Of a DNA stretch of 9,259 nt, positions 1-7,121 are shown one piece after another; positions within the stretch are counted from its first letter, which is position 1, and each line of letters begins with the position of its first letter. The notes under the pieces are model-generated. The model was not told the origin of the DNA. It saw only the letters and a list, made by a program, of their open reading frames with translations, and did not search any database. This DNA is from Opitutaceae bacterium (lineage in GTDB: Bacteria; Verrucomicrobiota; Verrucomicrobiia; Opitutales; Opitutaceae), in the NCBI GenBank assembly GCA_020847775.1, contig JADLBI010000314.1:1-9259 (forward strand), in the 5' to 3' direction. The position numbers were made by a program, and so were the translations under genes.

Positions 1-993
1 ACCGGGCCTGCGACCGGGGCGGACATTAAATCGGTCCGCCTTAATGGGGTGAATCATGTCTCCGCCATAGAGTTTGGCGCACGGTTTGGTTTGCAGGCGA
101 AAAGCGTGAAGGCCGGCCGCGCGCTGATCCTGAAGAGCGCGTGGACGACCGTGGAGCTTGAGGCCGACAGTCGCGAATGCGGCATCAACGGCCTACGCGT
201 ATTCTTGGGTACCGCGCCGCGACTCTACCGGGGCCAATTGTTCATCGGTCGGATCGACGCGGAAACCTTGCTGACGCCGATTCTGCGGGCCGGGACCGGC
301 GAGAAAACCGTGCCCGCGGTGCGCACGATTGTAATCGATCCTGGCCACGGCGGCCGCGATCCCGGCAAAGAAAACCAGCGGCTGCGGGTGAATGAAAAGA
401 CCATGGCGCTCGACACGGCGGTGCGTTTGAAGCGCTTGTTAGAGAATGCCGGTTATCGGGTCGTGCTGACGCGCACGGACGACCGGCATCTGGGCGTGGA
501 TAAATCCGCCGATCTGCTTCAACGCAACTTGATCGCCAAGCAAGTGGGGGCGGATATATTCATCAGCCTGCACTACAACGCCGTGGGCGGCGACGCGCAG
601 CGGGTCACCGGGGTGGAGGTTTATACGCTCACCCCGCAACATCAGTTTTCCACCGCCGATCCCGAGCGCGAAGACGACAAGGGCGCGGCCGAGTTTAACC
701 CCGGCAACGCGTTCGACCATTGGAACATCCAGCTCGGCTATCAGGTGCACCGGCGGATGATCGCGGAGCTGGCGGCATCGGACCGCGGCCTCAAGCGCGC
801 ACGCTGGGCGGTGCTGCGGCGCGCCGAATGCCCAGCGATCTTAGTCGAGGCGGGTTTTCTCTCGAATGATGCGGAGACGCGCAAAATTAACACGGCGGCC
901 TATCGGCAGAGAATAGCCGAGGCGATTGCGAATGGCGTGCAGGCTTACGCCGCGGTTTTGGCTGGCGTGCAAAAGCAGCGCAGCGGTAAGTGA
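1..993 (+). CDS. N-acetylmuramoyl-L-alanine amidase (Amidase_3), 5' truncated by window edge
   Basis: This is a zinc amidase that cuts the bond between N-acetylmuramic acid and L-alanine in peptidoglycan, acting in the cell envelope. The frame is open from base 1 with no stop. The GTG at 49 is only an internal candidate start, and sequence before it already reads as domain sequence, so the true start and any signal peptide lie to the left. Numbering from the GTG at 49, residues 1-85 form a small N-terminal beta-rich domain and 92-305 the Amidase_3 catalytic domain. The zinc and catalytic residues are visible: H100 in IDPGHGG, E116 in VNEKT, H175 in SLHYNA and E267 in VEAGFLSN. The GTGA at 990-993 links its stop to a possible start of the nuclease gene, suggesting co-transcription. 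The family call is firm. The physiological role (division, remodelling or spore-like processes) cannot be told from the sequence. Confidence 0.93.
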   Translation, partial: TGPATGADIKSVRLNGVNHVSAIEFGARFGLQAKSVKAGRALILKSAWTTVELEADSRECGINGLRVFLGTAPRLYRGQLFIGRIDAETLLTPILRAGTGEKTVPAVRTIVIDPGHGGRDPGKENQRLRVNEKTMALDTAVRLKRLLENAGYRVVLTRTDDRHLGVDKSADLLQRNLIAKQVGADIFISLHYNAVGGDAQRVTGVEVYTLTPQHQFSTADPEREDDKGAAEFNPGNAFDHWNIQLGYQVHRRMIAELAASDRGLKRARWAVLRRAECPAILVEAGFLSNDAETRKINTAAYRQRIAEAIANGVQAYAAVLAGVQKQRSGK

Positions 994-1007
994 GGTCCTC
1001 TCTCATC

Positions 1008-2036
1008 ATGAAAATCGCACGATGTCTTGGTCTGACCCTGCTGTTGACTGCCACGTTGCCCGGACTGCGGGCCTGGGATTACGAGGGGCACCGCATCGTC
1101 AATGAATTGGCACTCGCCGCACTGCCGAAGGATTTCCCCGGGTTTGTGCGCGAGGCCGCGAACGCCGAACGCATCGCGTTTCTCGCGGGCGAGCCGGATC
1201 GCTGGCGCAACAACCCCGATCTGCCGATCAAGCAATTCAACTCTCTCGACCATTACCTCGACCTGGAGCAACTGGCCTGGGCGGGGCTGGACGCGAACAC
1301 GGTGACGGATTTGCGTTATGTTTTCGCGGTGGAGTTTGCCGCCGGGCGCGCGACGCATGCCGATAAATTTCCCGCGATTGATCCGGCGAAGAATCAGGAG
1401 CACACGCGAGAATGGCCCGGCATGTTGCCGTGGGCGGTCACGGAATATTACGGCAAACTAAAATCCGCTTTTTCGTATCTGAAGGCCTTTGAAACTGCCG
1501 GAGGCACGCCGGAGGAAATCGCCAACGCCAAGGCCAACATCATATACCTGATGGGCGTGATGGGCCATTACGTGGGCGATGGAGCGCAGCCGCTGCATGC
1601 CACGGTGCACCACAATGGTTGGGAGGGGGCCAATCCGCATCGCTACACCAAGTGGCGCGGGCTGCACTCGTGGATTGACGGAGGTTTCATCAACAAAGCG
1701 GGCATCAATGCGGCGGCTTTGCGTTCGCGGATGACGGTGGCCGGACCCATCAATGTGTCGCCCCGCGCGGATGGGCGGGATCCGGTTTTTGTCGCGACCA
1801 TGGAATACTTGCAGGCGCAAAACGCGCAGGTGGAGCCGCTCTATGCCTTGGAAAAGACCAAGACCTTCAAATCGGAAAACGCCGCGCACAGCGTGGAAGG
1901 CCGCGCGTTCATCGAAGGGCAGTTGGTCAAGGGCGGGGAAATGCTCGCGGCGATCTGGACCACCGCTTGGCGAAACACGATCGAGGATGGTTATCTGACC
2001 GGACAATTGGCCAAACGCGCGGCGGGCAAGCCTTGA
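1008..2036 (+). CDS. Secreted S1/P1-type zinc nuclease
   Basis: This protein belongs to the S1/P1 nuclease family, tri-zinc enzymes that cleave single-stranded nucleic acid and can remove 3' phosphate. Starting at the ATG at 1008 gives 342 aa with a 22-residue signal peptide ending in GLRA. The mature protein then begins WDYEGH, and in this family the N-terminal Trp is itself a zinc ligand. In mature numbering, the candidate ligands are W1, H6, D42 (GEPDRW), H60 (SLDHYLD), H165 and D169 (GHYVGD), H175 (PLHATVHH), and H198 and D202 (LHSWID). That is nine ligands, with both H-x3-D motifs intact, so the enzyme should be active. A GAGGT at 992-996 lies 11 nt before this ATG. An alternative GTG at 990 overlaps the amidase stop and adds six residues. 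It probably shares a transcript with the amidase. The natural substrate is unknown; nucleic acid scavenging in the periplasm or outside the cell is the likely role. Confidence 0.93.
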   Translation: MKIARCLGLTLLLTATLPGLRAWDYEGHRIVNELALAALPKDFPGFVREAANAERIAFLAGEPDRWRNNPDLPIKQFNSLDHYLDLEQLAWAGLDANTVTDLRYVFAVEFAAGRATHADKFPAIDPAKNQEHTREWPGMLPWAVTEYYGKLKSAFSYLKAFETAGGTPEEIANAKANIIYLMGVMGHYVGDGAQPLHATVHHNGWEGANPHRYTKWRGLHSWIDGGFINKAGINAAALRSRMTVAGPINVSPRADGRDPVFVATMEYLQAQNAQVEPLYALEKTKTFKSENAAHSVEGRAFIEGQLVKGGEMLAAIWTTAWRNTIEDGYLTGQLAKRAAGKP

Positions 2037-2043
2037 CGATGCT

Positions 2044-2472
2044 TCAAACCGCGGACTTGCCGCTGATCAGGTAAACGCCGGCGACAATCAGGGCGATCCC
2101 GGCCCATTGCGGCCAAGTCAGACGTTCGCGCAAAAACACCGCCGCCAGCAGCAGGGCGAACAACAGGCCGAGTTTGTCCACCGGGGCCACGCGGGAAACC
2201 TCGCCGAGTTGCAAAGCGCGAAAATAGCAGAGCCAGGACAACCCGGTGGCGATGCCTGAAGCGATCAGGAACCCCCACGCGCGACTGGGGACCTTGGCCA
2301 GTTCACCAGCGGGAGAGGCAACCAGCGCGACACCCCACGTGATCACCAATACGACCAGCGTGCGAATGGCCGTGGCGAGGTGCGAGTTGATCTCCGCGAC
2401 GCCGACTTTCGCGAGCACGGCGGTGAGCCCGGCGAACAGGGCCGACAGCAAAGACCAGTGCAACCAGTTCAT
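2044..2472 (-). CDS. Half-size EamA/DMT-family transporter (single EamA domain)
   Basis: This is a 142-aa integral membrane protein made of one EamA unit, where typical drug/metabolite transporters carry two. About five hydrophobic segments are visible, at residues 4-22, 33-52, 66-86, 98-114 and 119-137. The stretch around 80-101 (WLCYFRALQLGEVSRVAPVD) is typical of the small stand-alone EamA proteins of the COG2510 type. A protein with one domain presumably works as a homodimer, possibly in antiparallel (dual) topology, but this is inference. The substrate is unknown. It lies 43 nt downstream of crcB on the same strand, so the two may be co-transcribed. Its stop is 7 bp from the nuclease stop on the other strand, so the transcripts converge without room for a terminator between them. 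The ATG at 2472 gives the natural N-terminus for the family. Confidence 0.88.
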   Translation of the reverse strand: MNWLHWSLLSALFAGLTAVLAKVGVAEINSHLATAIRTLVVLVITWGVALVASPAGELAKVPSRAWGFLIASGIATGLSWLCYFRALQLGEVSRVAPVDKLGLLFALLLAAVFLRERLTWPQWAGIALIVAGVYLISGKSAV

Positions 2473-2515
2473 GGCACCACAGTCTGGGCGGTCCGGAAAC
2501 AGATGACAAGCGGGG

Positions 2516-2902
2516 CTACGCCCGGGTGTTGAGCAGCCCGGCGGCGGCGTGTCCGACCCAGACGCTGCCGAGGCAGACCAGCACCGTGCCGACGATGTAG
2601 ATCGCGGCCAGCGGCCACTTGCCGTCCCGCATCAGGGTGAGGATCTGCAAACTAAACGCGGAAAACGTGGTGTAGCCGCCGCAGAAACCGGTCAGCAGCA
2701 AGGCGCGCGCGGCCGGGCCACCGAGCAGACGATGGTTGAATTCCAGCGCGGCCAGAAAACCGATGAGCAACGAGCCGAGCACATTCACACCGAGCGTGCC
2801 CCACGGAAACGGGCTGTGCAGACGGGTATCAATCCAGGTGGAAAACCAGAAACGGACGACACTGCCGGTGGCGCCACCCAAGGCGATGAGGAGGTAAATC
2901 AT
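2516..2902 (-). CDS. crcB: Fluoride channel CrcB (Fluc)
   Basis: CrcB/Fluc proteins are small dual-topology dimeric channels that let fluoride leave the cytoplasm and so protect enolase and pyrophosphatase. The 128-aa product from the ATG at 2902 has the usual family length and four membrane segments. Conserved features are GGATGSVVRFW (residues 9-19), GTLGVNVLGS (35-44, containing the pore Asn N40) and GFCGGYTTFSAFS (72-84, with the two channel phenylalanines F80 and F83). The frame stays open upstream to 2998 with other possible starts, for instance the ATG at 2956. The added residues are Pro/Gly-rich and unlike the family, so 2902 is preferred although no strong ribosome binding site precedes it. 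It is probably the first gene of a pair with the EamA-type transporter. I could not identify a fluoride riboswitch ahead of it. Confidence 0.95.
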   Translation of the reverse strand: MIYLLIALGGATGSVVRFWFSTWIDTRLHSPFPWGTLGVNVLGSLLIGFLAALEFNHRLLGGPAARALLLTGFCGGYTTFSAFSLQILTLMRDGKWPLAAIYIVGTVLVCLGSVWVGHAAAGLLNTRA

Positions 2903-3060
2903 AGTTGGATTGGGTGGAGCGCAGGAATCATCGGCCCCGGGCGGCGGTTTGTCCATGAGTGGATGGGCGGGAAGCCATCGTCGCGGACAGGCCATCAAGG
3001 CGCGGCGGATTTGGCAAGGGCGTGGAAACCGGTCTGGCCAAGCGGTGTCGCATTTGCATC
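2903..3060. other. Divergent intergenic region between crcB and the TIGR03790 gene
   Basis: This spacer of about 160 bp must hold the 5' control regions of both the minus-strand crcB/EamA pair and the plus-strand TIGR03790 gene. I found no convincing -35/-10 pair, no operator-like palindrome and no clear fluoride riboswitch core. Both downstream frames extend into it without stops, but the translated extensions look non-native (Pro/Gly/Arg-rich, not conserved-looking), which is usual for GC-rich spacers. Confidence 0.5.
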
Positions 3061-4716
3061 GTGAATCGCGTGCGTCGCCTCGGGTTTATTTTACTATTGT
3101 GCTGTGGGTTGCCGCCGTGCGCCCGGGCCGGGCTGGCGGAGCGGGTGATCATCCTCGCCAATGCCGATGACAGGGACTCGGTGCGGATCGCGCGTTATTA
3201 TGCGGAGAAGCGCGGAGTGCCGGAGGCCAACATCGTGACGCTGCCCATGCCGACGGTGGAGACCATCAGTTGGCGCGATTTCGTGCTCACCATTTGGCAG
3301 CCCTTGCAGGACGAGCTGATGCGACGGGGGTGGATTGAGGGCGCGGCCTTCGCGCTTTTCGATGATGCGGGGCGGCGGAAAATCGCGCCCGCCGGGCATA
3401 CCATTTCGTATCTGGTGCTGTGCCGGGGCGTGCCTTTGCGGATCAGCCATGATCCAGCGCTGTTGTCCGGGAGCGGTGGCCAATATGATCGGGGGGAGTT
3501 TCGCACCAATCAAGGCTCAGTGGACGCCGAGCTGAGCCTACTCGCCTACGGTCCCTACAACATCAATGGCATGGTGCCAAACCCGCTCTTTCGCAGCAAG
3601 GAGCCGCCGCAGTTGGTCGAACAACGGATCGTCAAAGTCGCCCGGTTGGATGGTCCGCAATACAACGACGTTATCACCCTGATCAATGGCGGGTTGGAAG
3701 CGGAGGCCAACGGACTCATCGGCCGCGCTTATGTGGACGCGCGGGGTCTGACCCAAGGCCCGTATCAGCAAGGCGACCAATGGATGAAGCTGCTCGCTGA
3801 CCGGCTCAAAGGCCTGCATTATCCGGTGGAGTTGGACAATGCGGCAGGGACGTTTTCGGTCGGCGCGCGATTTGATCAGCCCGCTCTGTATTTCGGTTGG
3901 TATGCCGGGAAGGCCAATGGTCCGTTTGTGCTGCCGAGCTTCCGATTCGCGCCGGGCGCGATCGCGGTGCATATTCACAGTTACTCGGCCGCGACGCTGC
4001 GCTCTGCCACCGAGGGATGGTGCGGACCGTTGGTGGCGCGTGGCGCGGCGGTGACGACCGGCGCGGTGTTCGAGCCTTACCTGCAATTCATGCATTATCC
4101 GCATCTCCTGTTTGATGCCATGGCCGACGGGAAGAACGTCGGTGATGCGGCGTATTACGCGCTACCGTGCTTGAGTTGGGAGAATGTGCTCATCGGCGAC
4201 CCGTTGTATCGGCCGTTTTTACGCGGCCTAGATGAGCAGTGGGCGCGGCGCGAGAAACTGTCCGAACGGCAGCGCTCCTACGTGGCGTTGCGGGAGATGC
4301 AGCGGCTGATCGACGCGGGGCAGGAAGACGCCGCGCTGGCCTTGGGACGAAAGGAGCAGTCCGCGCGGCCGAGCCTCCCCATGGGCGTGCAGCTCGCCGA
4401 GGTTTTGACCGAGCGGGAGGATATGGCGGGAGCCAGACAGACGTTGGGATTCGCGCAGTATTTGCAGCGAACGGCGAGCAACGATTGGGCTCTACTGCAA
4501 CACGCGGCCGAGTTGCTGGCGGTTTCGGGCGGACGGGTTCCCGCCGTGCGGACCTATGCGAACCTGATCAGTCAGGCCGGGATTCCCGACGACTTGAAAA
4601 TCGATTGGCTGAAGCGCGGCGAGCGTCTGGCAATCGCGGCGGGTGACATGAAGCGGGCCATCGCGTGGGGGCAGGAGGCTAACAGTCTCGCAGTAGCCGC
4701 TGCGGCAAAAAAATAG
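3061..4716 (+). CDS. TIGR03790 family secreted protein with TPR-like C-terminal region
   Basis: This protein matches the uncharacterised TIGR03790 family. The preferred start is the GTG at 3061 (551 aa), because it directly precedes a good signal peptide: Arg-rich start, hydrophobic LGFILLLCCGL, and a likely cut after ARA at residue 23. The upstream in-frame ATG at 2959 would add 34 non-conserved residues and bury the signal. The mature N-terminus (ERVIILANADDRDSVRIARY) and the block at 371-386 (LSWENVLIGDPLYRPF) are the family hallmarks. YFGWYAGK (277-284), HIHSYS (304-309) and EGWCGPLVARGA (318-329) lie between them. The arrangement recalls clan CD cysteine peptidases such as gingipains, but activity is unproven. 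Residues 387-551 are alpha-helical and TPR-like. There is no PEP-CTERM tail or membrane anchor at the C-terminus. The last two Lys codons and the stop overlap the terminator used by the opposite strand. Location is likely periplasmic or extracellular; function is unknown. Confidence 0.87.
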   Translation: MNRVRRLGFILLLCCGLPPCARAGLAERVIILANADDRDSVRIARYYAEKRGVPEANIVTLPMPTVETISWRDFVLTIWQPLQDELMRRGWIEGAAFALFDDAGRRKIAPAGHTISYLVLCRGVPLRISHDPALLSGSGGQYDRGEFRTNQGSVDAELSLLAYGPYNINGMVPNPLFRSKEPPQLVEQRIVKVARLDGPQYNDVITLINGGLEAEANGLIGRAYVDARGLTQGPYQQGDQWMKLLADRLKGLHYPVELDNAAGTFSVGARFDQPALYFGWYAGKANGPFVLPSFRFAPGAIAVHIHSYSAATLRSATEGWCGPLVARGAAVTTGAVFEPYLQFMHYPHLLFDAMADGKNVGDAAYYALPCLSWENVLIGDPLYRPFLRGLDEQWARREKLSERQRSYVALREMQRLIDAGQEDAALALGRKEQSARPSLPMGVQLAEVLTEREDMAGARQTLGFAQYLQRTASNDWALLQHAAELLAVSGGRVPAVRTYANLISQAGIPDDLKIDWLKRGERLAIAAGDMKRAIAWGQEANSLAVAAAAKK

Positions 4717-4736
4717 GGCGGACCGCCGGTCCGCCC
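4707..4736 (-). terminator. Intrinsic terminator for the clpP (minus-strand) transcript
   Basis: GGGCGGACC at 4716-4724 and GGTCCGCCC at 4728-4736 form a perfect 9-bp GC-rich stem around a 3-nt loop. Read on the minus strand the stem is followed by TA and then seven T residues (4713 down to 4707), the classic layout of a rho-independent terminator. On the plus strand no T-run follows, so it should act mainly on minus-strand transcripts. It begins 25 nt past the clpP stop and overlaps the last codons and stop of the convergent TIGR03790 gene. Confidence 0.9.
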
Positions 4737-4760
4737 CATGTCGCGCCACACCGGGGTGGT

Positions 4761-5408
4761 TCAGAGCTTATCAACGATCTTATCCGCAAGACCATATTCG
4801 ATCGCTTCCTTGGCGTTGAGGTAGAAATCGCGGTCGGTGTCGCGCATGATGCGTTCGAGCGGCTGGCCCGAGGCGTCGGCGAGGATCTGGTTCAGCTCGC
4901 TGCGGAGCTTTTCCATTTCCTGCGCCTGGATGTTGATGTCGGTCGCGGGGCCGATGAAGCGACCGGAAATGAGTGGTTGGTGAATGAGCACGCGGGAATG
5001 CGGATAGAGCAGGCGCCGGCCCTTCTTGGCACCACTGAGCAGGATCGAGCCCATGGAGGCGGCCATGCCGGTGACGACGACCGTGACGGGCGAAGTGATG
5101 AGCTGCATGGTGTCGTAGATCGCCATGCCCGCGGTGATCGAACCGCCGGGGGAATTGATGTAAAACGTGATGGCTTCACCCGGAGCGGTGGCCTCGAGGT
5201 ATAGCAGCTTCTCGGTGATGTCCTTGGCGCTCTCGTCGGTGACCGCGCCCCAGAGGAAGATTTTGCGCTGGGCGAGAAACTTTTTCTGAATCTGCGCGGC
5301 GATGGGCATGGGGGACTTGGTGGCGACGGTTTCCTCGTCGTCTTCCTCGTCTTCATCGGCGCGAGGCAAGGGTTCGGAGAGGCCGGGCTGGTGCTGGGCA
5401 AAATGCAT
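4761..5408 (-). CDS. clpP: ATP-dependent Clp protease proteolytic subunit ClpP
   Basis: ClpP is the serine peptidase chamber that works with AAA+ unfoldases such as ClpX or ClpA in cytoplasmic protein turnover. The ATG at 5408 gives 215 aa; a TTG at 5417 would add three residues. Numbering from the TTG, the catalytic triad is S121 (GMAASMGS), H146 (LIHQP) and D195 (RDTDRD), with the 25- and 49-residue spacing known from E. coli ClpP. The oxyanion and handle regions (NSPGGSITAGMAIYDTMQ) are well kept. Two features are unusual. The N-terminus is a highly acidic stretch (DEDEEDDEE at about 21-29) instead of the usual axial-loop sequence. Also, the segment after the catalytic His reads ISGRFIGPATDINIQA rather than the usual GGxxGQATDI form. 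No clpX or tig lies next to it. It is last in the minus-strand cluster, 51 nt after the TPR gene, and a terminator follows. Confidence 0.95.
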   Translation of the reverse strand: MHFAQHQPGLSEPLPRADEDEEDDEETVATKSPMPIAAQIQKKFLAQRKIFLWGAVTDESAKDITEKLLYLEATAPGEAITFYINSPGGSITAGMAIYDTMQLITSPVTVVVTGMAASMGSILLSGAKKGRRLLYPHSRVLIHQPLISGRFIGPATDINIQAQEMEKLRSELNQILADASGQPLERIMRDTDRDFYLNAKEAIEYGLADKIVDKL

Positions 5409-5459
5409 AGAGGTCAAGAAAGTGAGGGTGGTGCGGCGTTTGGCAAGCCGGGGACGCGA

Positions 5460-7076
5460 TTACATGCCCGCCCCATTTTGCAGCCGCTGGAGCAAGTCTG
5501 GCGACAAGTTGAGAAAGTCGCGGGCCTGCCAAAGGCGGACGATTAATTCGTCCGGCTTGGGCTTGAGGTTGAGCAGGGTCGGCAGGTGGGCGCGGACGTC
5601 GTCCCAGCGTTGTTGATCCAGATCATCACTGACCAATGTGGACAGAAACGTGATGTTCTCGGGGTTGCGTTCGACCAGGGCTTGCCGAAGGCGTCGGGTT
5701 TCGTCCTTGAGTTTCAGGTTGGCGAGTTGCTGGGCGAGGAGTGCGGCGTTTGGCGTGAAGGCCGGACCTTGCTGGTTGAGCAGCTGGTTGAGCCAGGTTT
5801 GACCTTCGGTGGTTCTGCCCAGCCCAAAACTGGCCCAAGCCCGATAGGCGTTGAGTGAGACCAACCCGACACCCAAGGCCGGATGCGATTCAAGGGCGGT
5901 GCCCGTTTCCAGCGCAGAGGCATATTCGCCGGCGCGGCATTCGGCCTGCATACAGGCGAGCAACAACCGGGCGCTTTTCCGTCCGTCGGCATCTACGGCG
6001 GATTTTCCCAAGATCAGTTTGGGCAACATCGTCTCGTTGATCTGGCTGGAAGTGGCGACCAATAGAGCTAGAGCACGTTCATCATTGGCGAACTGGGCCA
6101 GAAAATCGTCGCGTTCGCGTCGGTAGGCGGCGAGATCGCCGGTTTGATGTAGCAGGCTGATGAAATCCACGCGGGCACCGGGGCTTTGCGGGCGTAGCAG
6201 CACGCGGCGCAAGGCGAGGCGACGCGCCTCATCAATGCGATGGTCCTCGCGGTAGAGTTGCACGAGCGTGAGACCGGCCAACTCATAGTCCGGATTTTCA
6301 GCGAGAAGTTTTTCTAGACGATTGATGCCCTGAGCGCGCTGACCGGTGGAGATTTCGATCTCGGCTAGGGAAATCTGTCCGATGGGCGCGCGGTCCAATT
6401 TCCACTTGAGCAGCAGGGCGCGAGCTTCCTCATAGTGGCCAAGGCGAGCGCCGATAGCGACGAGCATAGTCGCAAGCTCGCGGTGAAACGCATCGTCGTC
6501 CGGCGCCGTCGGCAGTAGCGATTGGCCGAGTTCCCAGGCTTGGGTGCCGCGCCCATCGCGCTCGAGCAGGGCGAAAAACAGGCGCAGATATTCGGGATCG
6601 GTTTTCCCTTGGTTGAAGCCTTCTTGCAGCAGGGAGATGGCGGTGTCCATGCGGCCGAGCTGGTGATAAAGACTGGCGAGGTCACGGCGCGCGGGAAGGT
6701 TGGCCGGGTTGTTGGCGACGGCGGTGCGCAAGTTGGCGATGCCTGCCGACCATTTCGCGGCGGCCAGTTGCTTTTGCGCAAGGGCGTAGGCGTGGTCGCT
6801 GAGTGTGGCGCGGTAGTGGCGGTGGCGCAGCGGATAAAACGCGATGTCGAGGTAGGAGGCTTGGGTAATGCCGCGCTTGTATTTGACAAACCCCCAAGCC
6901 GCGCCGGCGAGCCCGAGCCAGCCGAGGAGGACGAGGAGAAGGGCCACTTTCCACACGCGCGACCAGATGACGAACACCTTGGGTCCGCCGGTGGTGCTGA
7001 GCCGCACCCAAAGTTTGCCCCGCCATGCGGGATCCTTGGGGTCGAAGGTGATGGGTTTTATGCGGGCCGAATCCAC
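5460..7076 (-). CDS. Membrane-anchored tetratricopeptide-repeat protein, function unknown
   Basis: I do not recognise a specific family. From the GTG at 7076 the product is 538 aa; a TTG at 7112 would add 12 residues and neither start has a good ribosome binding site. Residues 1-43 are polar and basic and probably cytoplasmic. Residues 44-64 (VALLLVLLGWLGLAGAAWGF) form one clear membrane helix. Everything after is a helical solenoid with TPR-type repeats, the best at about 95-190 (with AVANNPANLPARRDLASLYHQLG and the linked DTAISLLQEG helix) and 245-315 (EKLLAENPDYELAGLTLVQL and its partner helix). No enzyme motif is visible. It lies between sufT (stop at 7122) and clpP (start at 5408) on the same strand, so it is likely co-transcribed with them. 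With TPR units on one side of the membrane, a scaffold or assembly role is plausible, but this is inference. Confidence 0.82.
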   Translation of the reverse strand: MDSARIKPITFDPKDPAWRGKLWVRLSTTGGPKVFVIWSRVWKVALLLVLLGWLGLAGAAWGFVKYKRGITQASYLDIAFYPLRHRHYRATLSDHAYALAQKQLAAAKWSAGIANLRTAVANNPANLPARRDLASLYHQLGRMDTAISLLQEGFNQGKTDPEYLRLFFALLERDGRGTQAWELGQSLLPTAPDDDAFHRELATMLVAIGARLGHYEEARALLLKWKLDRAPIGQISLAEIEISTGQRAQGINRLEKLLAENPDYELAGLTLVQLYREDHRIDEARRLALRRVLLRPQSPGARVDFISLLHQTGDLAAYRRERDDFLAQFANDERALALLVATSSQINETMLPKLILGKSAVDADGRKSARLLLACMQAECRAGEYASALETGTALESHPALGVGLVSLNAYRAWASFGLGRTTEGQTWLNQLLNQQGPAFTPNAALLAQQLANLKLKDETRRLRQALVERNPENITFLSTLVSDDLDQQRWDDVRAHLPTLLNLKPKPDELIVRLWQARDFLNLSPDLLQRLQNGAGM

Positions 7077-7121
7077 GCCTGTTATATCCGCGCAGGGTGC
7101 GCCGGACGGCAAGCGGCTTTG

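Noticed and set aside
2025..2061. GGCAAG ... CTTGCC inverted repeat spanning the convergent stops of the nuclease and the EamA gene
   Set aside because: The stem is only 6 bp with a loop of about 25 nt and no T-run on either strand, so it is not a credible bidirectional terminator.
2903..3060. Possible fluoride riboswitch ahead of crcB (GATGGCC-like stretches on the minus strand near 2960-3000)
   Set aside because: Short matches to GATGGC occur, but I could not lay out the two stems and the pseudoknot of the crcB motif. A covariance-model (Infernal, crcB motif) hit would be needed to revive it.
2549..3064. Plus-strand open frame antisense to crcB running into the spacer
   Set aside because: The product is rich in Gln/Gly/Arg/Ala without any family signal, while the crcB motifs on the other strand are clear.
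4746..4759. Small CCAC/GTGG hairpin just after the clpP stop
   Set aside because: A 4-bp stem is expected by chance in GC-rich DNA, and the strong terminator nearby explains termination.
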